DNA of 37,044 bases from Patescibacteria group bacterium (GCA_022703155.1 JAKLEH010000008.1:1-37044), one strand, 5' to 3'; shown: positions 14,290 to 23,018, counted from the first letter of the stretch. Program-made: numbers and translations. Notes: generated by a model from the letters alone, not told the origin.

Positions 14290-14712
14290 ATGGACAACAA
14301 GCAAGCGATGGTACGACGGCGCCTCGGCGCCTTGCCGCTCGTCGCCGCGCGGCTCGAATCGATTTGGGCCGTGCTCAGGGACAGGAAACGCGGATGGGTC
14401 TACTGGACCGTCCTGACGCTGGCGGTGTTGTACATCGTCTCGCCGTTGGACTTCATCCCAGACCCGGTCTTGATCCTGGGCCAACTCGACGACCTGCTCG
14501 TCACGCTGGCGACCGCGGTCCTGGTGATCCGCAGGGCGGAGAACTTCTATGCCTCCATTCGCGAGCGCAAGGAAGTCGAAGCCGAACTCGAGGCCCACGT
14601 GCCCAAGCTCGGCGAGCCGTCCGCGGTGCCAGGCCTCGGAACCAAGGGCGACGAAGTGCCGCCGCTGGTCACGGACATCAAGTCCGGAGCCGGTTCGGCC
14701 AACGTCCCCTAG
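14290..14712 (+). CDS. DUF1232 (YkvA-like) membrane protein
   Basis: The 140 residues contain the family signature LYIVSPLDFIPDPVLILGQLDDLLV (given here from about residue 47 in two parts: LYIVSPLDFIPD and LGQLDDLLV), a hydrophobic hairpin of two helices. The rest is a basic N-terminus and a polar tail of about 55 residues. DUF1232 proteins are small, widespread and of unknown function. ATG at 14290 is set by GGAGGA five bases upstream. It ends the small-protein operon. Confidence 0.8.
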   Translation: MDNKQAMVRRRLGALPLVAARLESIWAVLRDRKRGWVYWTVLTLAVLYIVSPLDFIPDPVLILGQLDDLLVTLATAVLVIRRAENFYASIRERKEVEAELEAHVPKLGEPSAVPGLGTKGDEVPPLVTDIKSGAGSANVP

Positions 14713-14746
14713 TCCGCGCCCGATTCCTCGGGTCCGGACACTCAAG

Positions 14747-14773
14747 AACGCGCCATACTCCACGGCGCGTTTT
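14747..14773 (+). terminator. Terminator of the small-protein operon
   Basis: AACGCGCC pairs with GGCGCGTT around a 9-base loop, followed by TTTT. Confidence 0.7.
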
Positions 14774-14781
14774 GAAGTTAA

Positions 14782-14876
14782 AAAAATCCCCTCCTTGATA
14801 AGGAGGGGTTAGGGGCGGTTTCAATTTACAACGACACACCTCTCCCAACCTCCCCTCATAAAGGGGAGGAGAAAAC
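14782..14876. repeat. Paired CCCCTCC palindromic repeats
   Basis: CCCCTCCTT/AGGAGGGG with loop GATA (14788-14808) and CCTCCCCT/AGGGGAGG (14849-14869) flank a GGGGCGGTTT-type spacer. It lies between two converging genes and may also stop transcription. Related to 1825-1960 and 2661-2706. Confidence 0.65.
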
Positions 14877-14879
14877 ACT

Positions 14880-16778
14880 TCATTTCACATCCTTCCGAAC
14901 AACGCCTTTGCCTTTGGCCGTTTCGTCGTTCTGCAGATCCGTGGTCAAGGCTTTGGAACTTTGCATGAGCGGCTCGTTGATGTCCTCGTCTTGGGCTTGG
15001 AACGTGGCCTCGCCCAGCAGTTGCGCAAAGCGTCCGTCGTCAGCCAATGTGGGCGTGAGTTCCACGTCGAATTCCACTTCAGCGCCGTTCACGTTCGCGG
15101 GCAAACGGTTGAGCGCCCATTTGACTTCGCGCTTGTCCGCGTCGTAGGCCAAAGCCCCGGCCGTGCTCGTGGCCAAAGACACGAACCTGGCGTTGCGCGG
15201 CAGCACGGCCACGGCTTCCATGTCTTTGAGCGCATGGATTTTTTTGTCCACGGACCAGACGATGCGATACGTCGTCGGTTCCCCGACTTTTGGCGGCAGA
15301 GGTCCGGAGCCGATAGGCGCGCCTTCCTCCGTATAAAATCTGGCCTGCGACGAGAAACGCGCGTCCGAACGCAACTTGAACACCATGGGCGCCATTTGCA
15401 CCGAGCGTTTTATTTTTCCGACCTCCATGTCCGCAATCACGGTCAACCGTACGGCCATGGGACGCGTGCCCGTGGCGTTCGGCGATATGGCCAGAAGCGT
15501 TTCCAATTCGCCTAGGCCGTGCGGCGCAATTTCCTTAAACTCGCTTTTAGCCTTGGCGTCCCACACCAAACGCCTGCCTTCCAACGTCGAGGACGAGGCT
15601 TTGGCGGCCGCGGCCAAATCCACCAGCTGGAATTTGTCCAAGACCTCCTGGCCTTGGTCCAGTGCGACGGTTTCCACGGCCAATTGGATTTTTACGTTCT
15701 TGAGCGGTTCGTCGGCCGTATTTTCGAAACCAATGGCCGTTTGCAATTGGTCGCCAAAACCCAAACTGCGTGTCGCCTGGTCCGAACCGTTGACCACGAG
15801 CTTGAGCGAAAGGTCACCGGCCAGCACCGGAAAGGCGGCTTCGGATTTTTGCATCATGGAAAAATTCCCGTCTTGTCCGAGAATGCCTGTCTGGCCAACG
15901 ACTTTGGCGTCGCCGCCAAAACCAGAGGCGAACACTCCCACTACGCTGATTTCAGTGGAGCTCGCGGCCGCGAGCGGCGCCAAAGGCAACTTGTAGGTCC
16001 GGCCTTCCAGTTTGGCTTGGCCCAAATTCTTGTCGTCGGGCGTGAATCCGTCAGGCAATCCCACGCGCGCCTCCAATCCTTCCATCGTATCGCGGCCCGT
16101 GTTCTTCACGTGGTACAGTAGCGCGATGTGGTCGCCGGGCACGGCCTTTTCCGGAACTTGGATCCAACCTTCGAGCACGGATTGCGAATAGGTTACGTTC
16201 TTGGCCGCTATGGCTTGCATGTCTTTGGCTGCGCCGGACGAGCGGTACGCGGCCATGGCCTGCACCGCGGAGAGCGTGCCGAGCGCGCCCGTGAATTTTC
16301 CGCGGACCGTGACCGTGCCCGATTGTTCCGCGGCCAAAGCGCCCAAGCGCCACAAGCCAGCGCCAGACGGTTCGGGCAAATTCTTGGTGGCCGAAAAATC
16401 ATTCGGAAAATTGATGCGCAATTCCACGTTGGACAAAGGCTCGTTGAGCGGGTTGCGGTAATTTATGAAATACGTGACCTCTTGGCCCACGGTTATCTGT
16501 TCCGGACCTTCGATGGCCAAGTCCAGTTTTTCGTTGACAAAACCGCTCAAACCCTGAAAATACAAAAAACCCGTCCAAGCCGCGGCGGCCAAAACCAAAA
16601 AAACCGCGGACACGCCCAAAGTCAACCAAATCCAACGGTGGCTGCGTTTGCGTTCCAATTTGGTCAAATCCGGCAAATCGCCGTTCTCCACCTGGTAAAT
16701 GGCGCGCAAGCTCTGTTCGACTTCATCGTCGCGGCGATCTTCGTCGCGGCGTTTTTTTGGTTCATCGCGACGTTTCAT
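14880..16778 (-). CDS. Membrane-anchored surface protein with DUF11/Ig-like repeats
   Basis: The 632 residues have a charged cytoplasmic N-terminus (Arg/Asp/Glu-rich to about 48), one membrane helix (about 49-73) and a large extracellular part of repeated beta-domains. Each repeat has the pattern of DUF11 modules: V-G-x-x-V-T-Y-x-I-x-Y-x-N-P-x-N-E-P-L near 98, then YHVKNTGRD and IGFENTADEPLKNV. Such domains form elongated stalks or surface lattices. The start codon overlaps the end of the DUF4012 gene by 17 bases, so translation is coupled. It is the last gene of the envelope operon. Confidence 0.75.
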   Translation of the reverse strand: MKRRDEPKKRRDEDRRDDEVEQSLRAIYQVENGDLPDLTKLERKRSHRWIWLTLGVSAVFLVLAAAAWTGFLYFQGLSGFVNEKLDLAIEGPEQITVGQEVTYFINYRNPLNEPLSNVELRINFPNDFSATKNLPEPSGAGLWRLGALAAEQSGTVTVRGKFTGALGTLSAVQAMAAYRSSGAAKDMQAIAAKNVTYSQSVLEGWIQVPEKAVPGDHIALLYHVKNTGRDTMEGLEARVGLPDGFTPDDKNLGQAKLEGRTYKLPLAPLAAASSTEISVVGVFASGFGGDAKVVGQTGILGQDGNFSMMQKSEAAFPVLAGDLSLKLVVNGSDQATRSLGFGDQLQTAIGFENTADEPLKNVKIQLAVETVALDQGQEVLDKFQLVDLAAAAKASSSTLEGRRLVWDAKAKSEFKEIAPHGLGELETLLAISPNATGTRPMAVRLTVIADMEVGKIKRSVQMAPMVFKLRSDARFSSQARFYTEEGAPIGSGPLPPKVGEPTTYRIVWSVDKKIHALKDMEAVAVLPRNARFVSLATSTAGALAYDADKREVKWALNRLPANVNGAEVEFDVELTPTLADDGRFAQLLGEATFQAQDEDINEPLMQSSKALTTDLQNDETAKGKGVVRKDVK

Positions 16779-19449
16779 GGGTCGGTTGGCTTAAGGCGTA
16801 AAGCGACGCGCTCACGCGGTCGCGGTCCCAGACCCCCTCCCAGGCCCCGGTTTGTTTTTGGTTTTGCGCTTCGTCAACCGCGGCCGTGACTTGGCCGCGT
16901 GCCCAGACCGCGCTCCATGGCGCCGCGGCGCTGACTTCATGGTGCATTTCGCGCGCTTTGCCCGATTGGCTGGTGGCCAAAAGGAGATACGCGCCGCGCG
17001 GCGCGCCGTCTTGCGCGGCCGCGGCTTGAGGCGTGGCGTCCAAAGCGGCCAAAATGTCGCCGGCACCCATGGGTAAGCGGTACGTCAGAGTCACGTCCTG
17101 CGTCCTGCCCGGGTCAAGCTGCAACCAACCTCCGAACACCGTGCGGTCGCCTTCGGTCGCTTGCCAGATCGTGCCAGTGGCCTGGACCGCGGTCTTTTCG
17201 ATATCGGCCAAATCCGGATCCTTGCCGTCGGTTTCCAATGTTTTTTTGAATAAAGAAGCGGGCGGCGCCTCGAAGCCGCTGGCCGAAATCAGTTCGGCGC
17301 CCTTGGGTACGTATACGCGCAAATATTGGACGTTGCGCACGCCGCGGAACAATTCGCCTTTGCCGCCCGTATGTTCGCGGCGGATGCGTAGCGTATCCAC
17401 GATACTGCCGTCGGATCTGATGTCCGCGCGGTGGTACACCGTTTCTTTGATCGCGCCGTCGGTTTTTTGCCCCGCGATGTTGGCGCCCACGATGGCCAAA
17501 GAATCGCCGATGGTGCTCTTCAGCCTGCCGTTCCAACCGAATTTTTCGATTAACGCTTCTTCGTCCGGACGCGTCATGGCGATTTGGATGTCTTTAGTGT
17601 CCAAGGCGTCGCTGGCCGCGGCCGCCAACTTCAACCACTCTTCGCGCGACAGGTTCTTGGTCCGATCCATCAAGGCTTGGAACAAGTCACCAATGAATTT
17701 TTTAGGCGCGTTCTCCTGTTTGTCGTATTCCAGCTCCACGGCCTTTTGGGTTTCCAACAAAAAATTGTCCGCGTCGATGCGCTTGCCGTATTGCGGCATG
17801 TCGATGGGTCCGGTGATCTTTAGCACGCGCGGCATGAACGAAGAATTGATGGCGATGACGCCGTCCACGCTCGGCTGTCCCGACTTGCCCCAGAACCACT
17901 GCAGTTTTTTGGCCGTGGTCGGAAAATCCGCGAACCAATTGGCGTCCTGCAACTGCCACACCGGATTGATGAGCTGCAAAGGCTTGGGCGATTGAAGGCG
18001 CGCGGTGAGCTGACTTTTTAGGTCATACGGTCCGCCTTTGGGCACGTAAATCGAAGCGATGCGCCCGCGGTCAATTTCCAATTCGGCCAACGAACCGATG
18101 AAACCGCCCGAAGGGCGCAGCTCCGTGTCGTTTTGGAAAACCAACAAATACGTCCGATTGCGGTCTTTGCCCAAAACGTTGACCATGAGGTCGGACAGGG
18201 CTTCGAACTCGCGCACGGCTTGGGCCGCGGCATGCACTTGGTTGGCCAAGTCTTTAACCTGGTCGCGTTTGTCCGCGGGCACGGCGTCCGGATCCACGGT
18301 CGCGGCCGCTTTTTCCGCATCGGCCAACAACGGGCCGGCGCCGCGCGCGTACGCCCCCAAAGCTTCGACGCGTTCCACCAAATCGCGCCCCGGATCTTCG
18401 AAGATTTTATTCAAGCCGGTCATCAGCAATCCCGCGGCCGCGCTGGTCTTGTCGCCCACTTCGATCAAAGCGCGCGCGCTGCGGTAACCCGAAGGCGTCA
18501 CGGCCGCGGCCGCCACGGCCAAACCGTGCGAAGCGTCCAACAAACCGTCGGCCTCGCGGAACATGCCCGAAGCGCGGTCCAATTGCGCGGCCAACGCGCC
18601 CATGTCCTGCGTCTTGTCCAACCCGCTCAAAGCCTCCACGGCCTGTCGGCTTTGGCTTTCGACGTTGTCGCGGTCCTGCCCGATAAGCTTGTAAGCCACC
18701 AAGGCTTGGGCGGGCAAAGTCATGACCACGGCCACTAAGACGAAACCGATGGCCGCCCGGCCCATCGACACGGGCTTGGCCTGGGCCACTTCGGCCGCTT
18801 CCTCCAGTTCGCTTTCGACCAAGCGTTCGATGCGCCGTTCGGCTTTCTCGGCTTTGACCACGGCCGGTTTGATGGCGTCCCGCGCCCACATCTGAAATTT
18901 GCGCCACGCCAACTTCAAACTCAACACCGTCGGATTGGCACCGCGGTCTTCGGCCTTTGAAAACAATTTCGGTTCATGGGCGCTGCGCAGCGTGGCGTCG
19001 ACCAAAGCCGCGTAACCGGGAGCGGGCAAGGCCAAAGACTGGCTATAGGCCAATTGGGCGGCCACCGGCGCTTTGTGTTCGGGCCGGTCGTGCGCCACCA
19101 TGACCTCGCGCAAAGAAACCACGAACGGACTGCGGGTCACGGCCTTTTGTTGCACGGCAATGGTGTGAATTTTTGCCGGTTCGTGACGGCGTATCAGGCA
19201 CGAAACGACTTGGTTGTCCAAGGATTCCGCCTCTTCTTCCGTCGCTTGCGTCACGATGCTGCTTTTGAAATCAAAAACCGGCCGCTTGATCACCTTTTCC
19301 CGGCGTGATGTGGCCTTTTTAATGCCGGCCGGAGTGCACAAAATCACCCCGTCCTGCTCTATGACTTTGGATAAACACGCTTCAAAAAACCCGGTCCCTT
19401 CCGGCACGCTGTTCAAGTTATTCGAAGGCTGCGTTTCCCCCTTGGACAT
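16762..19449 (-). CDS. DUF4012 domain membrane protein
   Basis: The 895 residues have a long cytoplasmic N-terminus (1-230), one membrane helix (about 232-254) and a large outer part. The DUF4012 block starts near residue 430: YLLVFQNDTELRPSGGFIGS, then DANWFADFPTTAKKLQWFW, and VDGVIAINSSFMPRVLKITGPI. Members are common in CPR and Gram-positive bacteria beside polysaccharide genes and resemble LytR-CpsA-Psr-type proteins in context; the function is not settled. The gene starts three bases after the glycosyltransferase stop codon and overlaps the next gene, so it is in the middle of an operon that probably builds a surface polymer and its anchor. Confidence 0.88.
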   Translation of the reverse strand: MSKGETQPSNNLNSVPEGTGFFEACLSKVIEQDGVILCTPAGIKKATSRREKVIKRPVFDFKSSIVTQATEEEAESLDNQVVSCLIRRHEPAKIHTIAVQQKAVTRSPFVVSLREVMVAHDRPEHKAPVAAQLAYSQSLALPAPGYAALVDATLRSAHEPKLFSKAEDRGANPTVLSLKLAWRKFQMWARDAIKPAVVKAEKAERRIERLVESELEEAAEVAQAKPVSMGRAAIGFVLVAVVMTLPAQALVAYKLIGQDRDNVESQSRQAVEALSGLDKTQDMGALAAQLDRASGMFREADGLLDASHGLAVAAAAVTPSGYRSARALIEVGDKTSAAAGLLMTGLNKIFEDPGRDLVERVEALGAYARGAGPLLADAEKAAATVDPDAVPADKRDQVKDLANQVHAAAQAVREFEALSDLMVNVLGKDRNRTYLLVFQNDTELRPSGGFIGSLAELEIDRGRIASIYVPKGGPYDLKSQLTARLQSPKPLQLINPVWQLQDANWFADFPTTAKKLQWFWGKSGQPSVDGVIAINSSFMPRVLKITGPIDMPQYGKRIDADNFLLETQKAVELEYDKQENAPKKFIGDLFQALMDRTKNLSREEWLKLAAAASDALDTKDIQIAMTRPDEEALIEKFGWNGRLKSTIGDSLAIVGANIAGQKTDGAIKETVYHRADIRSDGSIVDTLRIRREHTGGKGELFRGVRNVQYLRVYVPKGAELISASGFEAPPASLFKKTLETDGKDPDLADIEKTAVQATGTIWQATEGDRTVFGGWLQLDPGRTQDVTLTYRLPMGAGDILAALDATPQAAAAQDGAPRGAYLLLATSQSGKAREMHHEVSAAAPWSAVWARGQVTAAVDEAQNQKQTGAWEGVWDRDRVSASLYALSQPTHETSR

Positions 19450-19451
19450 CG

Positions 19452-20618
19452 TTACTTTAAATGTGTGGCCGACTCACCTTGCCCCAACGCTTGGCCATAG
19501 GCGGCCAAAGTCCTTGCGGCGGCCTTGTTCCAATCGTGAACGTCCAGCAAATCGTCAACCGCGGACAAGGCTTGGGACCGATAAACCGATTGGTTATCCA
19601 CCACTTCATTTATGGCTTCAATCATACCATCCACGGAGCCGGTTTTGAAGTACGCAACGCCTTTTTTCCCCAACACCTCTGGCATGGGCCGCACGTCCGA
19701 ACTGATGACCGGGCAACCTGTGGACAACGCCTCCACTGGACCCAGGCCAAAACCCTCAAAACTGGACGGCCAAACGAAAGCCGAAGCCCCTGAAAACAAA
19801 GCCGACAATTCCGCATCCGTTACCCGGCCCAAAAAACTGACTCGCGGCAATTTCCGTTCTTCGCTTATGGCTTTTTGCCTTTGCATAAAAGCGTCCATCT
19901 CCCCGGCCACTACCAATTCCAAATCCGGACGTTTGGCCGAAACAGTTTCCCAAGCCTTCAACAGCAAATCCACGCGCTTGTGCGGATACGCGCTGCCGAC
20001 GTAGAGCAGATAGGACCGACTTCGGTCCTTGGCCCTCGGTCCTTGGTCCTGTGTTACTCGAAACTCGTTACTCGAAACTCGAAACCGAGTCACCCCCTCC
20101 CCCGTCACCACGATCTTGTTTTGGGCCGCGGGAAAAAAATTCAAGAGGTCGTCCTTTACGAACTCGGTGGGTACGCAAATGCGCTGGGCGGCGGAAACGG
20201 CGTGGCGCAGAGTCAACCTGAAACCCAGGCGCTTGAACAGGCGCACGGGCCAAACGCGGGTGCTGGCGTTGGCGCTCGCGGGTTGGTGGAGCAGCAACAA
20301 ATCATGGACGGTCACGACGAGCGGACCGGAGTAAGCGAGCGGCACGTTCCAATGCGGCACATGGACGACGTCGGCTTTGAGGTCGCGAAAAATCCGCGGC
20401 ATCTTGATTTGTTCGTCCAGACCGTACCATGGGATGTCCGCGACCACGGTCTTGATGTGCGGCAACGCGGCCAAAGCATGGTCGGCGCGGCGCGTGACCA
20501 AAACGTATTCATTGTCCGGGGCCATGGCGGCCATGGCCGCCACCAACTCTTGGATATACCGACCCAAACCGCGCGTGTTTTCCGCGCCCATCATCCTAGC
20601 CTCGATGCCTATACGCAT
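19452..20618 (-). CDS. GT4-family glycosyltransferase
   Basis: A GT-B retaining glycosyltransferase of 388 residues that would add a sugar from a nucleotide donor to a cell-surface glycan. Seen: MRIGIEARMM and RGLGRYIQELV at the start, HDLLLLHQP, YVGSAYPHKRVDLLLKAW opening the donor domain (206-223), SFLGRVTDAELSALFSGASAFVWPS, and the E-x(7)-E motif EGFGLGPVE (288-296). Residues about 178-202, between the two domains, are encoded by a simple-word repeat (ACTCGAA and GGTCCTTGG words) and look like an acquired linker. The gene lies between DedA (three bases) and DUF4012 (two bases). Confidence 0.9.
   Translation of the reverse strand: MRIGIEARMMGAENTRGLGRYIQELVAAMAAMAPDNEYVLVTRRADHALAALPHIKTVVADIPWYGLDEQIKMPRIFRDLKADVVHVPHWNVPLAYSGPLVVTVHDLLLLHQPASANASTRVWPVRLFKRLGFRLTLRHAVSAAQRICVPTEFVKDDLLNFFPAAQNKIVVTGEGVTRFRVSSNEFRVTQDQGPRAKDRSRSYLLYVGSAYPHKRVDLLLKAWETVSAKRPDLELVVAGEMDAFMQRQKAISEERKLPRVSFLGRVTDAELSALFSGASAFVWPSSFEGFGLGPVEALSTGCPVISSDVRPMPEVLGKKGVAYFKTGSVDGMIEAINEVVDNQSVYRSQALSAVDDLLDVHDWNKAAARTLAAYGQALGQGESATHLK
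20012..20096. repeat. Simple-word repeats inside the glycosyltransferase gene
   Basis: Words GGTCCTTGG and ACTCGAAACTCG, each repeated two to four times with small changes. They are in frame and fall at the boundary of the two enzyme domains. Confidence 0.65.
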
Positions 20619-20621
20619 ATT

Positions 20622-21260
20622 TTATGTGGACGAACCGGTGTCGTCACGGACAAGTTGCTTCTCGATTTTATGTTTTAACCGGCGGCTCAACACCACCAAG
20701 CCCACGGCCAAGCACACGACGAGCATGGCGCCCATCCTGCCGTACCACGCCCCAATCGACTTCCAAGCGTAGCCGAAGTAATAACCGACGTTAACGAAAG
20801 TCACTGACCAAACGACGGCACTCAAGACGTTCCAAAAATAAAAAACCGCGGGCCGCATACGCAAGGCTCCGGCCACGAACGGCACCAAGGGGCGCAAGGG
20901 GCCGATGAACCTGCCGACGAACACGCTCTTGTTGCCATGTCGCTCAAAAAAATTCTTGCCGATTTCCAAATTTGCGGCGGAGAGCAACTCGCGGCCGCAC
21001 CAAACGAAATTCTTTCCCGTACGCCCCAACAGATAACTCAAACCGTCGCCGATGACCGCGCCCAATGCGCACACCAGTATCAAGATCGGGACGTTAAAAT
21101 CGCCGTCCGCGGCCATCAAGCCGGCAATGACCGTCAGCGTCGTTCCCGGAACCAGCAAGCCGATGAGCGCCAAAGACTCAAAAACGGACACCAAAAACAT
21201 GATGGCGTATCCCCATTGCTGGTAATTAACGATGAAATTCAGATATCCGTCGAAGAACAT
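20622..21260 (-). CDS. DedA (VTT-domain) family membrane protein
   Basis: The 212 residues carry about five hydrophobic segments and the DedA pattern: FESLALIGLLVPGTTLTVIAG, then LGAVIGDGLSYLLGR, and VFVGRFIGPLRPLVPFVAGALRM, including the conserved glycine-arginine-phenylalanine and proline-rich turn. DedA proteins flip or recycle lipid carriers such as undecaprenyl phosphate or phospholipids; that fits the glycosyltransferase next to it. The gene is first in the operon DedA, GT4, DUF4012, DUF11. The start at 21260 has a weak ribosome site. Confidence 0.9.
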   Translation of the reverse strand: MFFDGYLNFIVNYQQWGYAIMFLVSVFESLALIGLLVPGTTLTVIAGLMAADGDFNVPILILVCALGAVIGDGLSYLLGRTGKNFVWCGRELLSAANLEIGKNFFERHGNKSVFVGRFIGPLRPLVPFVAGALRMRPAVFYFWNVLSAVVWSVTFVNVGYYFGYAWKSIGAWYGRMGAMLVVCLAVGLVVLSRRLKHKIEKQLVRDDTGSST

Positions 21261-21334
21261 AGGCCATTTTCCAGAATGTCAGATTAACCCGAGATACGTC
21301 TCGTGGCAACAATATGGAACCGCGGAATACACCC

Positions 21335-21361
21335 AAAAAAAAGACCTTGCGGTCTTTTTTT
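21335..21361. terminator. Bidirectional terminator next to tRNA-Pro
   Basis: AAAAAGACC pairs with GGTCTTTTT around TTGC, with A- and T-runs on both sides. It lies seven bases past the tRNA-Pro trailer motif. Confidence 0.8.
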
Positions 21362-21367
21362 GGATGG

Positions 21368-21382
21368 TCGCGTTTAACGCGA
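21368..21382 (-). promoter_or_regulatory. tRNA trailer palindrome directly after tRNA-Pro CCA
   Basis: TCGCGTTAAACGCGA on the minus strand, touching the CCA end. The same motif follows tRNA-Phe and tRNA-Ile(GAU). Confidence 0.7.
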
Positions 21383-21459
21383 TGGTCGGGCCAGTGAGAC
21401 TTGAACTCACGACCTCCTGCTCCCAAAGCAGGCGCGCTAGCCAACTGCGCCATGGCCCG
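21383..21459 (-). tRNA. tRNA-Pro (anticodon UGG)
   Basis: Minus-strand cloverleaf: acceptor CGGGCCA with UGGCCCG, D-stem GCGC/GCGC, anticodon stem CCUGC/GCAGG with loop UUUGGGA, T-loop UUCAAGU, and encoded CCA. Confidence 0.95.
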
Positions 21460-21485
21460 ATGTGAATCCCCTTCGATGTCCGGAG

Positions 21486-21514
21486 ATAATACCCGCTTGC
21501 CGATAAACTGTCGA
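21486..21514 (-). promoter_or_regulatory. Promoter of tRNA-Pro
   Basis: TCGACA, 17 bases, TATTAT on the minus strand, about 27 bases before the mature tRNA. Confidence 0.65.
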
Positions 21515-21520
21515 ATGCCT

Positions 21521-22387
21521 TTATTTCTCACGATTATCCTTGTAAATCTGGACGGCTTTTTTGCCGACCATCATAGCCAACCCGCCGCCCGGAACGAAGT
21601 TGGCCACCTCTTTGCCGAACTCGAACAACTCGTCGTTGGTGAAGGATTTGCGGAGCTTATCCGCGATTTTGCTGGCCTGCTGGCGCTGCAAACCCGTAGC
21701 GCCGTCGAGCGCGATGATGGCGCGTTTGTCTTTCGACTTCCAAAGGAACTCGAAGGTGTAGACGGGAACGAAATACAAAGCCAATTCCGTGATGGCGATT
21801 TTCTCGTCCAAAATCTGATCCGCTTGGATGGGTTTGATGAGCGCGTTCACGGTCTTGCGCACCAAAAACGCAGGTTTTGCTTCGAGCGCCACTATAGGCG
21901 TGCCGTCGGATGTCAGTTCGTCCGTGGACGCGATTTGCTTGTTGGGCAAAACCAAATATTTCGCGAAGTCTCCGGGTTCGCCGTTTTGGGCGTTGACGAT
22001 CGATTCTTCGCGATACTCTTCGACGCATCGCTCCACGCCTTCAAGCTCAAACGATTTGTGCGCGGCCGCGTTCAATACCGAACCCAAAACTTCCACGTCC
22101 TGCACCACGCCTTCCACGGGCACGTTGTAGCGTTTGCGGCGCTTGTATTCGAAACGCGACGAACCGACCACGCGCCAAAAAGCCTCAAAACGCTTTTCTT
22201 CGTAAACGATTTCGATGTCTTCGGCCTTGGGGCGGCTGAGCAGGTTGGTCAGCATGCCGAACGACTTGACCTTGAGGTCAGAGGCCATGGCCCGCGCCTT
22301 TTCCATGCCCAAAACGTCCTCCACCTTGAGGAGTTTTTCACCGTCTATTTGGATGTTGCTCAAACCTTCGCCTGGCATATCGCGCAA
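21521..22387 (-). CDS. Uncharacterised 288-residue cytoplasmic protein
   Basis: There is no recognised family, signal peptide or clear membrane helix. A segment ALYFVPVYTFEFLWKSKDKR followed by AIIALDGATGL (about 202-233) resembles small beta-hairpin modules in which a strand ends with a D-x-x-T-G turn, and an earlier EAFWRVVGSSRFEYKRRKRY may be its partner. The C-terminus has a short hydrophobic, glycine-rich part (NFVPGGGLAMMVGKKAV). The gene stands alone between tRNA-Pro and the divergent small lipoprotein-like gene. Confidence 0.6.
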   Translation of the reverse strand: MRDMPGEGLSNIQIDGEKLLKVEDVLGMEKARAMASDLKVKSFGMLTNLLSRPKAEDIEIVYEEKRFEAFWRVVGSSRFEYKRRKRYNVPVEGVVQDVEVLGSVLNAAAHKSFELEGVERCVEEYREESIVNAQNGEPGDFAKYLVLPNKQIASTDELTSDGTPIVALEAKPAFLVRKTVNALIKPIQADQILDEKIAITELALYFVPVYTFEFLWKSKDKRAIIALDGATGLQRQQASKIADKLRKSFTNDELFEFGKEVANFVPGGGLAMMVGKKAVQIYKDNREK

Positions 22388-22482
22388 ACCATCTTACGAC
22401 AAACAAACCGCTAAAGCAACCGCCGGCCTTGCCCCTCGGCCCAAGGCCTGATAACCTCCTTTTGCCCAACACGGAGGGAGAA

Positions 22483-22734
22483 ATGCGACATCTGGTCCGA
22501 CGCGGCGTTGCCGTTCTTTGGTTCATTAGCATAAGCGGGCTGCTGCGGTGCGCACCGATGGACGTCCGGCCATCCGTACGTCCCGGCGAAGAACCGGCCA
22601 ACGGGCCGGATAATCCGTATTCTTCCACCCCGCGCGCGCAATCCGTGGTGGCCGTCCCGTACGAACCCGCTCCACCGCGTTCGCCTAAACCCCCGGCGTC
22701 CAACAGCGCGTCGGCCAATCCCCCGCACCTTTAG
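22483..22734 (+). CDS. Small secreted, proline-rich protein (possible lipoprotein)
   Basis: ATG at 22483 follows a strong GGAGGGAG site. The 83 residues begin with basic MRHLVRRG, then a hydrophobic stretch VAVLWFISISGLL and a cysteine at 23; Arg before the cysteine makes it a poor lipobox, so it may be cut by ordinary signal peptidase or stay anchored. The rest is proline/serine-rich and disordered. A terminator follows at once. Function unknown. Confidence 0.55.
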   Translation: MRHLVRRGVAVLWFISISGLLRCAPMDVRPSVRPGEEPANGPDNPYSSTPRAQSVVAVPYEPAPPRSPKPPASNSASANPPHL

Positions 22735-22740
22735 GCCACC

Positions 22741-22771
22741 CCCGACTCTTCGACCCTCACTCGGGTTTTTT
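22741..22771 (+). terminator. Terminator of the small secreted protein gene
   Basis: CCCGA pairs with TCGGG around a 15-base loop, followed by a T-run. Confidence 0.6.
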
Positions 22772-22780
22772 ATTTTTGCC

Positions 22781-22809
22781 TTGCGCGCTCCGCGGGGTTT
22801 TGATATTCT
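22781..22809 (+). promoter_or_regulatory. Promoter of tRNA-Gly
   Basis: TTGCGC, 17 bases, TATTCT, about 65 bases before the tRNA. The leader contains the simple-word repeat. Confidence 0.6.
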
Positions 22810-22825
22810 CTTTTCGCGTTGGATG

Positions 22826-22868
22826 GGTCGGTCGGTCGTTTCGACTTCCGACATCCGACTTCCGACTA
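22826..22868. repeat. GGTCGGTC and CTTCCGACATCCGA simple-word repeats
   Basis: GGTCGGTCGGTC followed by three degenerate TTCCGAC words. The second word recurs at 34679-34708. Confidence 0.6.
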
Positions 22869-22874
22869 AAATCC

Positions 22875-22949
22875 GCGGGTATCGTATAGTGGCTATTATG
22901 CGACCCTTCCAAGGTTGAGAGGCGGGTTCGATTCCCGCTACCCGCTCCA
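22875..22949 (+). tRNA. tRNA-Gly (anticodon UCC)
   Basis: Acceptor GCGGGUA with UACCCGC, anticodon stem CGACC/GGUUG with loop CUUCCAA, T-stem CGGG/CCCG with loop UUCGAUU, and encoded CCA. Confidence 0.95.
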
Positions 22950-22950
22950 A

Positions 22951-22987
22951 AAAGAACCGCTCCGATAACATCGGGGCGGTTCTTTTT
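22951..22987 (+). terminator. Terminator of tRNA-Gly
   Basis: AAAGAACCGC and CCGAT pair with ATCGG and GCGGTTCTTT, followed by a T-run; it begins two bases after the CCA. Confidence 0.8.
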
Positions 22988-23018
22988 ATTGGATGGGCGG
23001 GAATCGAACGGGTTTTGG

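Noticed and set aside
14880-19449. A LytR-CpsA-Psr enzyme in the envelope operon
   Set aside because: The 895-residue protein matches DUF4012 blocks, and I could not see the arginine pattern of LCP catalytic domains.
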